From NCBI RefSeq assembly GCF_002095385.1, contig NZ_MIPP01000010.1, forward strand, positions 1 to 64,000: a DNA stretch of 64,000 nt, in the 5' to 3' direction. Source of the stretch: Pantoea eucrina. GTDB lineage: Bacteria > Pseudomonadota > Gammaproteobacteria > Enterobacterales > Enterobacteriaceae. Shown here one piece after another: positions 1 through 8,596 of the stretch. How positions within the stretch are numbered: position 1 is the first letter of the stretch; each line of letters opens with the position of its first letter. The notes under the pieces were generated by a model, which was not told where the DNA came from, did not search any database, and saw nothing but the letters and a program-made list of their open reading frames with translations. Made by a program: the position numbers and the translations under genes.

Positions 1-13
1 TCTCTTTTTTTGC

Positions 14-25
14 TTTAACGATTCA
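14..25 (-). promoter_or_regulatory. Cra (FruR) binding site upstream of ppsA
   Basis: The minus strand reads TGAATCGTTAAA, which fits the Cra consensus (TGAAWCSNTHHW) at every position. It lies about 90 bases upstream of the ppsA start codon. Cra activates ppsA in E. coli from an upstream site, so the role is inferred from position and match. Confidence 0.6.
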
Positions 26-116
26 ACACTTAGTCTTTATAAACCAGTTATGCCAGGCTGCTGTGGCGAATAGCAAAATGTTCCATGTGCCCTAATCATT
101 TAAAAGGATCATCTCA

Positions 117-2507
117 ATGTCCAATCAAGACCAACAATCGCTAGTGCTCTGGTATAACCAGCTTGGCATGCATGATGTTGATCGGGTGGGAGGCAAAAAT
201 GCCTCTCTTGGAGAAATGATTACCAATTTGTCGTCGCTGGGCGTATCCGTCCCGAACGGCTTTGCCACGACGTCTGACGCGTTTAATCAGTTTCTCGACC
301 AAAGCGGACTGAACCAGCGCATTTATGCACTACTGGATATCACGGATATTGATGACGTGGCGGCGCTGGCCCAGGCGGGCAAGCAGATCCGCCAGTGGGT
401 CGTGGACACGCCGTTTCAGCCGGCGCTGGAAGCGGCTATTCGTACTGCTTATGAGCAGCTTTCTGCTGATGATGCCGACGCCTCTTTTGCCGTCCGCTCA
501 TCCGCGACTGCCGAGGATATGCCTGACGCCTCATTCGCCGGGCAGCAGGAGACCTTCCTCAACGTACAGGGGTTTGATGCCGTGCTGGTGGCGGTTAAGC
601 ACGTATACGCCTCGCTGTTTAACGATCGGGCTATCTCATACCGCGTGCATCAGGGCTACGATCATCGCGGCGTGGCGCTCTCGGCCGGGGTGCAGCGTAT
701 GGTTCGCTCCGATCTTGCCGCCTCTGGCGTGATGTTTACCATTGATACTGAGTCAGGTTTTGATCAGGTCGTCTTTATCACTTCAGCCTGGGGGCTGGGT
801 GAGATGGTGGTACAGGGTGCGGTCAACCCGGATGAGTTTTACGTGCATAAACCGACGCTGGCGGCAAACCGCCCGGCTATTGTCAGGCGGACGATGGGGT
901 CTAAAAAAATCCGCATGGTGTATGCCGATTCTCAGACGCATGGCGAGCAGGTGCGCATTGAGGATGTAGAGCAGGCAACGCGCGATCGTTTCAGCCTGAC
1001 CGACGACGAAGTACAGGCGCTGGCACGCCAGGCGGTGCTGATTGAACAGCACTACAAGCGCCCGATGGACATCGAGTGGGCAAAAGACGGGCATACCGGC
1101 AAGCTCTATATCGTACAGGCGCGACCGGAAACCGTACGCTCGAATGGTCAGGTGATGGAGCGCTACAGCCTGCAGGGCACGGGCCAGGTGCTGGTTGAAG
1201 GACGCGCCATCGGTCACCGTATCGGTGCGGGTGAAGTCAAGGTGATCCACGATATCAGCGAAATGCACCGCATTGAGAAGGGCGACGTGCTGGTCACCGA
1301 TATGACGGACCCGGACTGGGAACCTATCATGAAAAAAGCGTCGGCTATCGTGACCAACCGCGGCGGACGCACCTGCCATGCGGCGATCATTGCACGTGAG
1401 CTGGGGATCCCGGCGGTGGTGGGATGTGGTGATGCCACCGATCACCTGCGTGACGGGCATAAAGTGACGGTTTCCTGCGCCGAAGGCGATACCGGCTACG
1501 TCTACAATGACCTGCTCGATTTTGAGATCGCCAGCTCTCAGGTCGACTCGATGCCCGATCTGCCGCTTAAGATCATGATGAACGTCGGTAATCCCGATCG
1601 CGCGTTTGACTTCGCCTGTCTGCCCAATGAGGGTGTCGGCCTGGCGCGGCTGGAGTTTATTATCAACCGCATGATCGGCGTGCATCCTAAAGCGCTGCTG
1701 GAGTTTGATCAGCAGACGCCGGAGCTACAGCAGCAGATCCGCCAGATGATGAAAGGCTTTGACGATCCGGTTGAGTTCTATATCGCGCGCCTGACGGAGG
1801 GGATTGCTACCCTGGGCGCCGCCTTTGCGCCGAAGCGCGTGATTGTGCGCCTGTCCGATTTTAAATCGAACGAGTACGCCAATCTGGTCGGCGGAGAGCG
1901 CTACGAGCCGGAAGAGGAGAACCCGATGCTTGGTTTCCGGGGGGCCGGGCGCTACGTTGCTGACAGCTTCCGCGACTGTTTTGCGCTGGAGTGCGAAGCC
2001 GTGAAGCGGGTGCGCAATGAGATGGGGCTGAGTAACGTTGAAATCATGGTGCCTTTTGTGCGCACCGTTGACCAGGCGGAAGCGGTCGTGGCTGAACTGG
2101 CGAAGCACGGGCTGAAGCGCGGTGAAGCGGGTCTGAAGGTGATTATGATGTGTGAAATCCCGTCAAACGCGCTGCTGGCAGAACAGTTTTTGCAGCACTT
2201 CGACGGTTTCTCCATCGGTTCCAACGATATGACGCAGCTGGCACTGGGGCTGGATCGCGATTCTGGCGTGGTGTCTGCTCTGTTTGATGAGCGCAATGAA
2301 GCGGTGAAAGCGCTGCTTTCGATGGCGATTCAGGCCGCAAAAAAACAGGGCAAATATGTCGGTATCTGCGGACAGGGTCCTTCAGATCATCAGGATTTTG
2401 CCGCGTGGCTGATGGAGCAGGGCATTGACAGCCTGTCGCTTAATCCGGATACGGTGGTGGAAACCTGGCTGAGCCTGGCTGAGATTGACTCTGCTCAGCG
2501 CGCTTAA
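117..2507 (+). CDS. ppsA: phosphoenolpyruvate synthase
   Basis: Cytoplasmic enzyme that converts pyruvate, ATP and water to phosphoenolpyruvate, AMP and phosphate, the entry to gluconeogenesis from three-carbon compounds. The 796 residues match the usual family length (792 in E. coli). Visible parts are an N-terminal ATP-grasp pyruvate phosphate dikinase domain (about 1-350, with [10 protein letters not shown] near residue 25), a swivelling phosphohistidine domain with [13 protein letters not shown] near residue 420 (the His is the phospho-carrier), and a C-terminal PEP-binding TIM barrel with [15 protein letters not shown] near 700. AAAGGATC about 8 bases upstream serves as ribosome binding site. 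The upstream Cra site suggests activation under gluconeogenic conditions, opposite to pykF at 15.4 kb. Confidence 0.97.
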   Translation: MSNQDQQSLVLWYNQLGMHDVDRVGGKNASLGEMITNLSSLGVSVPNGFATTSDAFNQFLDQSGLNQRIYALLDITDIDDVAALAQAGKQIRQWVVDTPFQPALEAAIRTAYEQLSADDADASFAVRSSATAEDMPDASFAGQQETFLNVQGFDAVLVAVKHVYASLFNDRAISYRVHQGYDHRGVALSAGVQRMVRSDLAASGVMFTIDTESGFDQVVFITSAWGLGEMVVQGAVNPDEFYVHKPTLAANRPAIVRRTMGSKKIRMVYADSQTHGEQVRIEDVEQATRDRFSLTDDEVQALARQAVLIEQHYKRPMDIEWAKDGHTGKLYIVQARPETVRSNGQVMERYSLQGTGQVLVEGRAIGHRIGAGEVKVIHDISEMHRIEKGDVLVTDMTDPDWEPIMKKASAIVTNRGGRTCHAAIIARELGIPAVVGCGDATDHLRDGHKVTVSCAEGDTGYVYNDLLDFEIASSQVDSMPDLPLKIMMNVGNPDRAFDFACLPNEGVGLARLEFIINRMIGVHPKALLEFDQQTPELQQQIRQMMKGFDDPVEFYIARLTEGIATLGAAFAPKRVIVRLSDFKSNEYANLVGGERYEPEEENPMLGFRGAGRYVADSFRDCFALECEAVKRVRNEMGLSNVEIMVPFVRTVDQAEAVVAELAKHGLKRGEAGLKVIMMCEIPSNALLAEQFLQHFDGFSIGSNDMTQLALGLDRDSGVVSALFDERNEAVKALLSMAIQAAKKQGKYVGICGQGPSDHQDFAAWLMEQGIDSLSLNPDTVVETWLSLAEIDSAQRA

Positions 2508-2516
2508 CCTCTGAAC

Positions 2517-2547
2517 ATGACGCGTAAGGTTATACCGTACGCGTCAT
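2517..2547. terminator. stem-loop after ppsA
   Basis: ATGACGCGTA and its exact reverse complement TACGCGTCAT enclose an 11-base loop, starting 10 bases after the ppsA stop codon. There is no T-run after the stem, so it may be an mRNA 3'-stabilising hairpin or a weak terminator. Confidence 0.5.
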
Positions 2548-2671
2548 GATTCATGCAGGCTTAAGCTGCGGATGAGCCACTGTTTCAGCATAATAACCCT
2601 GAGTTTTAGCTGCTAAGCATCCCGCCTGTTCAGATAGCACGCAGTGCTACAGCGGGCGCTGAATGCAGGCC

Positions 2672-2777
2672 AAAAAAAGCCCATCACAGGTGATGGGCAA
2701 AGACTACACACAGCAATTCTTTTACGTTACTCAGGGGAAAAAGGTTGTTTAAAAATCAGTAGGTTGATTTCCAACAT
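2672..2777 (-). ncRNA. rprA: RprA small regulatory RNA
   Basis: Read on the minus strand this segment contains CCCCTGAGT, then GAATTGCTGTGTGTAGTCTT, then a terminator stem GCCCATCAC/GTGATGGGC followed by seven T. These blocks match E. coli RprA in sequence and order, and the length of about 105 nt agrees. A 5' stem (AAATCA ... TGATTT) also has its RprA counterpart. In E. coli RprA is an Hfq-dependent RNA that activates rpoS translation and is encoded beside ydiK, as here. A TAATAT -10 element lies at 2785-2790 and an RcsB-type box at 2814-2827. The 5' end is estimated from the -10 element and may be off by a few bases. Confidence 0.9.
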
Positions 2778-2784
2778 GAGAAAC

Positions 2785-2827
2785 ATATTATTTATTGCGC
2801 CTGCTATAGTCTTTAAGAATCCTCTTA
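2785..2827 (-). promoter_or_regulatory. rprA promoter with RcsB-type box
   Basis: The minus strand has TAAGAGGATTCTTA (2814-2827), a palindrome close to the RcsB/RcsAB consensus (TAAGAATATTCCTA type), centred about 43-45 bases upstream of the inferred start, followed by a -10 element TAATAT at 2785-2790. rprA is a classic target of the Rcs envelope-stress phosphorelay in E. coli, which fits this layout. Confidence 0.7.
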
Positions 2828-2974
2828 TTAGTTTAAAGCTGATAATCTTTTATCGCCTTTTTTGCCCGCTGCATCGGGCGATTCAGTATGAAAAATAATC
2901 ATTCCAGCCAGCGAAACGTCGTTAAGCGCTAAAAATCGCGTTTTTTCTTAAAAACCGTTTATGAAAAACAGCGT

Positions 2975-3007
2975 GCCTGAAAAATGCCCGGGCATGAATG
3001 TTCAGGC
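2975..3007 (-). terminator. nested stem-loop downstream of ydiK
   Basis: GCCTGAA (2975-2981) pairs with TTCAGGC (3001-3007), with an inner palindrome ATGCCCGGGCAT. It begins about 20 bases after the ydiK stop codon. On the minus strand a short T-run follows some bases later. A transcription end is plausible but not certain. Confidence 0.4.
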
Positions 3008-3027
3008 CGCTGCGACCATCAGAGGTA

Positions 3028-4137
3028 TCAGGGCAGCTCTTCATGCTCTGTCAGCGCTTCAATTGCCGTTTCCACATCATCATCCGGCGCCGGAGCCTCG
3101 TGCATCCAGACTGAAACCAGGCGATAAGAGACCGCCAGCACGACCGGGCCGATAAACAGGCCAATCATGCCAAAGGCGATCAGGCCGCCGATAACACCTG
3201 AGAGGATCAGAATCATGGGTAAATCGGCACCCATGCGAATCAGCACCGGACGTAACACGTTGTCGAGCGTGCCGACAATACAGCTCCAGACCAGCAGCAC
3301 CGTGCCCCACGTCGTATCACCGCTCCAGTAGAGCCAGATAATCGCGGGTACCAGAACAATCAGCGGACCCAGCTGGACCAGGCAGGTCAGGATCATCAGC
3401 ACCGTCAGCAGCGTGGCATAAGGTATGCCCGAGATCGCCAGTCCGATCCCGCCTAATACCCCCTGCACCAGCGCCGTGACGACAACACCCAGCGCAACGG
3501 CCCGTATTGCCTGTCCGGCCAGCAGCACCGCAGCATCGCCACGGGGCCCCCCCATACGGTAGGCGAAGTGGCGGATACCCTGTCCCACCTGCTCACCGCG
3601 CCAGTAAAGCAGCACGCTGAATAACAGCATCAGCGCCAGATGCAGCATAAAGCGGCCAAAATGTCCCGCCTGTGCGACAAAGAAGCCCGTGGTGCGACCA
3701 ATATAGGGCTGCACCTGACGCATGATCGCTGAACCGCCGCCATCCACCAGCTTATGGTAACTGACATAGAGCTTGTTGCCGGCATACGGGATCTCCCGCA
3801 GCCAGGCGAATTCCGGCATCAGCAGATGGCGCTGAGTAGCCCAGGCGATAACCGGGGCGCTGTTGTCAATCAGGCTGCTGACCAGCAGCGCAATCGGAAT
3901 GATAAACAGCAGCAGCAGCAGAATCGTCATGGCGATAACGGCCAGGGAGCGGCGTCCCCACAGCAGATGCTGCAGGCGAATCATGAGTGGCCAGGTTGCG
4001 ATAACAACCATGCTTGCCCAGGCAAAGCCCAGAATAAAAGGCTGTACCACCCAGAGACAGGCGATAATCATCAGCAAAATAAACATCAGTGAGAACAGCA
4101 GTTGCGGCAGATCCACACCGCGTTGCAGGCTTTTCAT
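3028..4137 (-). CDS. ydiK: AI-2E family (UPF0118) transporter YdiK
   Basis: Polytopic inner-membrane protein of 369 residues, aligning end to end with E. coli YdiK (370). About seven or eight hydrophobic segments are visible, including the conserved blocks FILGFAWA near residue 35, GVVVTALVQGVLGGIGLA near 220 and ADLPMILILSGVIGGLIAFG near 305. The family includes the AI-2 exporter TqsA and some Na+/H+ antiporters; the substrate of YdiK itself is unknown. It is transcribed away from ydiJ. The RprA RNA gene lies immediately downstream in the same orientation, as it does next to ydiK in E. coli. Confidence 0.9.
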   Translation of the reverse strand: MKSLQRGVDLPQLLFSLMFILLMIIACLWVVQPFILGFAWASMVVIATWPLMIRLQHLLWGRRSLAVIAMTILLLLLFIIPIALLVSSLIDNSAPVIAWATQRHLLMPEFAWLREIPYAGNKLYVSYHKLVDGGGSAIMRQVQPYIGRTTGFFVAQAGHFGRFMLHLALMLLFSVLLYWRGEQVGQGIRHFAYRMGGPRGDAAVLLAGQAIRAVALGVVVTALVQGVLGGIGLAISGIPYATLLTVLMILTCLVQLGPLIVLVPAIIWLYWSGDTTWGTVLLVWSCIVGTLDNVLRPVLIRMGADLPMILILSGVIGGLIAFGMIGLFIGPVVLAVSYRLVSVWMHEAPAPDDDVETAIEALTEHEELP

Positions 4138-4338
4138 AACAGCGATTTAACCTCAGTTAATCCTTCAGGAAGGGCCCCTGGCCCGGGATCATCATGCGCT
4201 ATTTCCTGAAAATTAAACAGGAAAAGCAGGGCCACAGAAGCGGGGAAGGGAAATGCCAGCAGACAGGAAAAAAATGTGATACAACCAGACGTTAAAAAAT
4301 TACTACGCAAACGTTTACAACATCCCGGTCACGACACC

Positions 4339-7300
4339 ATGATCCCACAAATTCCGCAGGCTCCTGGCCTGGTTCAGCAAGTTCTCGCCTTTTTGCAGGC
4401 GCTCAAAGAGCAGGGTTTTACCGGCGATACCGCTACCAGCTATGCCGACCGTCTCTCACTCTCTACGGATAACAGCATCTATCAGCTTCTGCCGGATGCG
4501 GCACTGTTTCCGCGTTCGACCGCAGATATCGCTCTGATTGCGCGGCTCGCCGGTGAGGACGCTTTTGCCAGCCTGACGTTTACGCCACGCGGCGGCGGCA
4601 CCGGCACTAACGGACAGTCGCTGAATCAGGGCATTGTGGTTGATATGTCGCGCTACATGAACCGCATTCTGGAGATCAACACCGAACAGGGCTGGGTGCG
4701 GGTTGAGGCGGGAGTAGTGAAAGATCAGCTCAACGCCTGGCTCCGGCCATACGGTTTCTTCTTTTCCCCGGAGCTCTCTACCAGTAACCGCGCCACGCTG
4801 GGCGGCATGATCAACACCGATGCCTCAGGTCAGGGATCGCTGGTATATGGTAAAACTTCCGATCATGTCGAGGGGTTACGCGCGGTGCTGCTGGGCGGCG
4901 ATATCCTTGATACGCGCGCCATACCGGTGGCGCTGGCGGAGCAGCTCGCCGCAACGCCGACGCCTGAGGGCCGCATCTACCAGACGGTGCTGCAAAGCTG
5001 TCGTGAGCAGCGCGCGCTGATCCTTGAAAAATTTCCAAAGCTTAACCGCTTCCTGACCGGTTACGATTTACGCCACGTCTTCAGTGATGACATGCAGCAG
5101 GTCGATCTCACGCGGCTGTTGTGCGGTGCCGAGGGCACGCTGGCGTTTATTACGGAAGCGCGTCTTGATATCACGCCAATCCCCAAAGTCCGTCGTCTGG
5201 TTAACGTTAAATATGATTCTTTCGACTCCGCGCTGCGCAACGCTTCATTTATGGTAAAAGCGCAGGCGCTGTCAGTGGAGACGGTGGATTCAAAAGTACT
5301 GAATCTGGCGCGGGAAGATATTGTCTGGCACTCCGTTAAAGAACTGATCACCGATATCCCGGATAAAACGATGCTGGGACTGAATATCGTGGAGTTTGCC
5401 GGCGATGATGGCGCACTTATCGAACAGCAAATCGCCCGTCTCTGCGACCGGCTGGATACGCTGATGACTGAGCGGCAGGGTGGCGTCATAGGTTATCAGA
5501 TCTGTAATGAACTGGCTGAGGTCGAGCGTATTTACGCGATGCGTAAGAAGGCGGTTGGCCTGCTGGGCAATGCAAAGGGGCGCGCCAAGCCGATTCCGTT
5601 TGTGGAAGATACGGCGGTGCCGCCGGAGCAGCTGGCCGATTATATTGGTGAGTTTCGCGCGCTGCTGGATAGCCACGGCCTGAGCTACGGTATGTTTGGC
5701 CATGTTGATGCGGGCGTGCTGCACGTGCGTCCGGCACTGGATATGTGCGATCCGCAGCAGGTGCTGCTGATGAAGCAGATTTCAGATGAAGTGGTCGCGC
5801 TGACGGCCCGTTACGGCGGGTTACTGTGGGGGGAGCATGGCAAAGGTTTCCGCGCGCAGTATAGTCCGGCCTTTTTCGGTGAAACGCTGTTTACCGAGCT
5901 GCGTCGTATCAAACGCGCGTTCGATCCCGATAACCGGCTAAATCCGGGTAAAATCTGCACGCCGCTGGAGAGCGATGCGCCGATGATGCAGGTGAATGGC
6001 GCGATGCGCGGCGATCTGGATCGTCAGATCCCGCTGACGGTACGCACCAGCTGGCGCGGCGCGATGGAGTGCAACGGCAACGGCCTCTGCTTCAATTTTG
6101 ATGTGCGCAGCCCGATGTGCCCGTCGATGAAAATCACCCGCAATCGTATTCACTCGCCGAAAGGACGCGCGACGCTGACGCGTGAATGGCTGCGCCTGCT
6201 GTCGGAGCAGGGCGTTGATCCTGACCAGCTTGAGCAGGCGCTGCCGCAGCAGGGAGCCAGCCTGCGTATGCTGATCCAGCGTACACGTAACAGCTGGCAC
6301 GCTAACCGCGGAGAGTACGATTTTTCCCATGAGGTAAAAGAGGCGATGTCGGGCTGTCTGGCCTGTAAAGCCTGTTCGACCCAGTGCCCGATTAAAATCG
6401 ATGTGCCCGATTTCCGCGCGCGCTTTTTACAACTTTACCATACGCGCTATCTGCGACCGGTCAGCGATCACCTGGTGGCCAGCGTAGAGAGCTATGCGCC
6501 GCTGATGGCGAAAGCGCCAAAGGTGTTCAATTTCTTCCTGCAGCAGCCGTGGATGCGCGAATTCAGCAAAACGCATATCGGTATGGTGGATTTGCCTCAG
6601 CTCTCCGCACCTAACCTTAAACAGCGTCTGAGCGGGCATCCGGCAATGAACCTGACGCTGGAGCAGCTGGAAGCGATGGATAGCGCAGCGCGGCAGCAGT
6701 GCGTGCTGGTGGTGCAGGACCCGTTTACCAGCTACTACGAAGCGCAGCTGGTGACCGACTTTATTTCACTGATTGAAAAGCTGGGTTACCGTCCGGTGCT
6801 GCTGCCTTTCTCTCCCAACGGCAAAGCGCAGCATGTTAAGGGGTTTCTGCAGCGTTTCGCCCGTACCGCAGCGAAAACTGCTGAACTGCTCAATCGGGTG
6901 GCAAAACTGGGGATCCCGATGGTCGGGGTCGACCCGGCCACTGTGCTCTGCTATCGCGATGAGTATCAGCAGGTACTGAAAAGCAAGCGCGGTGATTTCA
7001 GCGTGCTGCTGGTGCATGAGTGGCTGCAGCAGGCGCTGGCTGATGGCGTAAATCAGCCGGTCAGCGGCGAGCCCTGGTATCTGTTTGCGCACTGTACGGA
7101 AGTGACCGCGCTGCCCGCTACGCCGGATCAATGGCAGAAGATATTTGCCCGCTTCGGTGCCCGGCTGGAAAATATCAATACCGGCTGCTGCGGCATGGCG
7201 GGGACGTATGGCCACGAGGCGCAGCATCTGGAGAACTCGCTCGGCATCTATGCGCTCTCCTGGCATCCGCAGCTGCAGCGGCTGCCGCGCCAGCGCTGTC

Positions 7301-7392
7301 TGGCGACCGGCTTTTCCTGTCGCAGCCAGGTAAAACGTGCCGAAGGCAACGGCATGCGTCATCCTTTACAGGCGCTGCTGGAATTGATGTAA
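4339..7392 (+). CDS. ydiJ: FAD- and Fe-S-containing D-2-hydroxyacid dehydrogenase (YdiJ)
   Basis: Large fused flavin/iron-sulfur dehydrogenase of 1017 residues, the same architecture as E. coli YdiJ (1018). Order: FAD-binding PCMH domain (about 30-270, with TPRGGGTGTNGQ), FAD-linked oxidase C-terminal domain to about 560 (GHVDAGVLHVRPALD, WGEHGKGFRAQY), then a Fe-S module (CLACKACSTQCPIKID near 680) and a CCG-type domain (CCGMAGTYGHEA near 955). The family oxidises D-2-hydroxyglutarate or D-lactate-like substrates; the exact substrate is inferred. The start was chosen by alignment with E. coli. An in-frame GTG at 4276, preceded by AGGA at 4265-4268, has a better ribosome binding site and would add 21 residues, so the true start is uncertain. 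Confidence 0.92.
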   Translation: MIPQIPQAPGLVQQVLAFLQALKEQGFTGDTATSYADRLSLSTDNSIYQLLPDAALFPRSTADIALIARLAGEDAFASLTFTPRGGGTGTNGQSLNQGIVVDMSRYMNRILEINTEQGWVRVEAGVVKDQLNAWLRPYGFFFSPELSTSNRATLGGMINTDASGQGSLVYGKTSDHVEGLRAVLLGGDILDTRAIPVALAEQLAATPTPEGRIYQTVLQSCREQRALILEKFPKLNRFLTGYDLRHVFSDDMQQVDLTRLLCGAEGTLAFITEARLDITPIPKVRRLVNVKYDSFDSALRNASFMVKAQALSVETVDSKVLNLAREDIVWHSVKELITDIPDKTMLGLNIVEFAGDDGALIEQQIARLCDRLDTLMTERQGGVIGYQICNELAEVERIYAMRKKAVGLLGNAKGRAKPIPFVEDTAVPPEQLADYIGEFRALLDSHGLSYGMFGHVDAGVLHVRPALDMCDPQQVLLMKQISDEVVALTARYGGLLWGEHGKGFRAQYSPAFFGETLFTELRRIKRAFDPDNRLNPGKICTPLESDAPMMQVNGAMRGDLDRQIPLTVRTSWRGAMECNGNGLCFNFDVRSPMCPSMKITRNRIHSPKGRATLTREWLRLLSEQGVDPDQLEQALPQQGASLRMLIQRTRNSWHANRGEYDFSHEVKEAMSGCLACKACSTQCPIKIDVPDFRARFLQLYHTRYLRPVSDHLVASVESYAPLMAKAPKVFNFFLQQPWMREFSKTHIGMVDLPQLSAPNLKQRLSGHPAMNLTLEQLEAMDSAARQQCVLVVQDPFTSYYEAQLVTDFISLIEKLGYRPVLLPFSPNGKAQHVKGFLQRFARTAAKTAELLNRVAKLGIPMVGVDPATVLCYRDEYQQVLKSKRGDFSVLLVHEWLQQALADGVNQPVSGEPWYLFAHCTEVTALPATPDQWQKIFARFGARLENINTGCCGMAGTYGHEAQHLENSLGIYALSWHPQLQRLPRQRCLATGFSCRSQVKRAEGNGMRHPLQALLELM

Positions 7393-7422
7393 ACAAAATG
7401 TAGGAGCCGTCACAAAGCTGGA

Positions 7423-7827
7423 TTAGAATATCCAGCCAGCGTGGCGGACAAAATCACGCTGCAGGCCCGTTATCTGGTCCCAGTCGCCGCTTTGTGCAAG
7501 CTTTTGGCATAAATGCGTCAGCGACTGGCGGGCGAACTGATACGCCTGCAGGCGAAACAGCCGGTCACGGTCATCGTTGCCCATCTCCTGAATCAGGCGA
7601 TGGTGCAGCTTGCCTAAGGCGTGCAGATAGCTGCGATCGTCGCCGTTGATATCGCAGATTTCCGCCATATCCAGGCAGGTATCGTTAAACCGGCGCAGCT
7701 GCTCCAGTGAGCACTCTGGCCGGTTGAGTCTGGCTTCGGCCAGATAAAAATCTACGGTGATGTCGCGCACGGCAAATCGGTAGTCGCTGATTTTGTGTTG
7801 TAACCAGGCTGAAACGGTACGTGTCAT
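7423..7827 (-). CDS. uncharacterised Fur-controlled protein
   Basis: Predicted 134-residue soluble, largely alpha-helical protein; I do not recognise a family. Reading starts MTRTVSAWLQHKISDYRF and is rich in charged and aromatic residues, with two Cys in a short stretch (NDTCLDMAEICDING, about residues 52-66), no signal peptide and no membrane segment. The start at 7827 is preceded by AGGCGG at good spacing, and a near-perfect Fur box lies 16 bases upstream. It sits convergent with ydiJ (30-base gap) and divergent from the suf operon, so a role in iron limitation or Fe-S homeostasis is likely. Function is not inferable beyond that. Confidence 0.75.
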   Translation of the reverse strand: MTRTVSAWLQHKISDYRFAVRDITVDFYLAEARLNRPECSLEQLRRFNDTCLDMAEICDINGDDRSYLHALGKLHHRLIQEMGNDDRDRLFRLQAYQFARQSLTHLCQKLAQSGDWDQITGLQRDFVRHAGWIF

Positions 7828-7842
7828 AGCGCCGCCTAAATA

Positions 7843-7861
7843 GTTAATGATAATCATTATC
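7843..7861 (-). promoter_or_regulatory. Fur box
   Basis: GTTAATGATAATCATTATC matches the 19-base Fur consensus GATAATGATAATCATTATC at 18 of 19 positions. It ends 16 bases from the start codon of the 134-residue gene at 7423-7827, a position where Fur would block transcription. Iron-dependent repression of that gene is therefore strongly suggested. The suf operon start is more than 350 bases away. Confidence 0.88.
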
Positions 7862-7968
7862 ATATTAAACTGCGTCAGGAATGCAATTCCCGCTAAAGAA
7901 ATATATTGATGTCTGTAACCTGTTACTAAAATCGGCAATAACAATCTCTTTACATTCGGTAAAGGCGT

Positions 7969-7984
7969 AACCTGTATACAGGTT
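7969..7984. promoter_or_regulatory. perfect 16-base palindrome, candidate operator
   Basis: AACCTGTATACAGGTT is a perfect inverted repeat in the 387-base gap between the Fur-controlled gene and sufA. A second, shorter palindrome GTAACCTGTTAC lies about 50 bases to the left (7915-7926). The spacing is too short for LexA (which needs ten bases between CTG and CAG). The form resembles GntR-family operators. No regulator gene of that family is in the window. Confidence 0.4.
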
Positions 7985-8214
7985 AATTGCTTTAGGGCCG
8001 GTTTTTATAAAATGTTACGATATCAATAGGTTGTAATATTTGTCCCGAATAAAAACTGTCTGTTACAGGCCGTACTAAAGGGACTATGCTTAATAATTAA
8101 GCAGAAAAAACAGCACGAGATGATTATCCCTGCAAAACAAGAGGTTGAAGTGATAGGCGATATCACTACCATAGGGGGATAGCCTGAGAAGGTCCAGACT
8201 TGCGAGGTACAACG

Positions 8215-8589
8215 ATGTCATCAGTAAACGCCGCGTCCTTTTCGCCTGACGATTTTGTCTGGAAAGGACTTACGCTGACCGAGTCGGCAGCGAAACAGAT
8301 CCTGACTCTGGTTGAACAGGACCCGGAAGTAAAGGGTCTGAAACTGAGCGTGAAACAATCTGGCTGTGCCGGTTTTGGTTATGTCATGGATCTGGTAAAA
8401 AAGCCAGCCGATGACGATCTGCAGTTTGAGCAGTTTGGCGCAAAACTCTTTGTGCCGCTTCAGGCAATGCCGTTTGTCGACGGCACCGAGCTGGACTACG
8501 TCCGTGAAGGCCTGAACCAGATCTTTAAATTCAATAACCCTAAAGCTCAGCACGCCTGCGGGTGCGGTGAAAGCTTTGGCGTCGAGTAA
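8215..8589 (+). CDS. sufA: Fe-S cluster assembly scaffold/carrier SufA
   Basis: A-type Fe-S carrier of 124 residues, which accepts clusters from SufBCD and delivers them to apo-proteins in the cytoplasm. The three conserved cysteines of the HesB/IscA fold are visible: SGCAGFGY near residue 52 and CGCGES near the C terminus. The start at 8215 is supported by GAGG seven bases upstream and by alignment with E. coli SufA; upstream in-frame codons would add only MRGTT. First gene of sufABCDSE. The 5' region is expected to bind Fur, IscR, OxyR and IHF by analogy with E. coli, but I could identify only the separate Fur box at 7843. Confidence 0.95.
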   Translation: MSSVNAASFSPDDFVWKGLTLTESAAKQILTLVEQDPEVKGLKLSVKQSGCAGFGYVMDLVKKPADDDLQFEQFGAKLFVPLQAMPFVDGTELDYVREGLNQIFKFNNPKAQHACGCGESFGVE

Positions 8590-8596
8590 GTGAAAT

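Noticed and set aside
783..1685. 300-codon minus-strand reading frame inside ppsA
   Set aside because: Shadow of the codon bias of ppsA; His/Arg-rich product with no domain.
2644..2898. 84-codon plus-strand reading frame after ppsA
   Set aside because: It runs antisense through the RprA RNA and its promoter, lacks a ribosome binding site and resembles no protein.
7969..7984. LexA (SOS) box
   Set aside because: CTG and CAG are separated by only four bases instead of ten.
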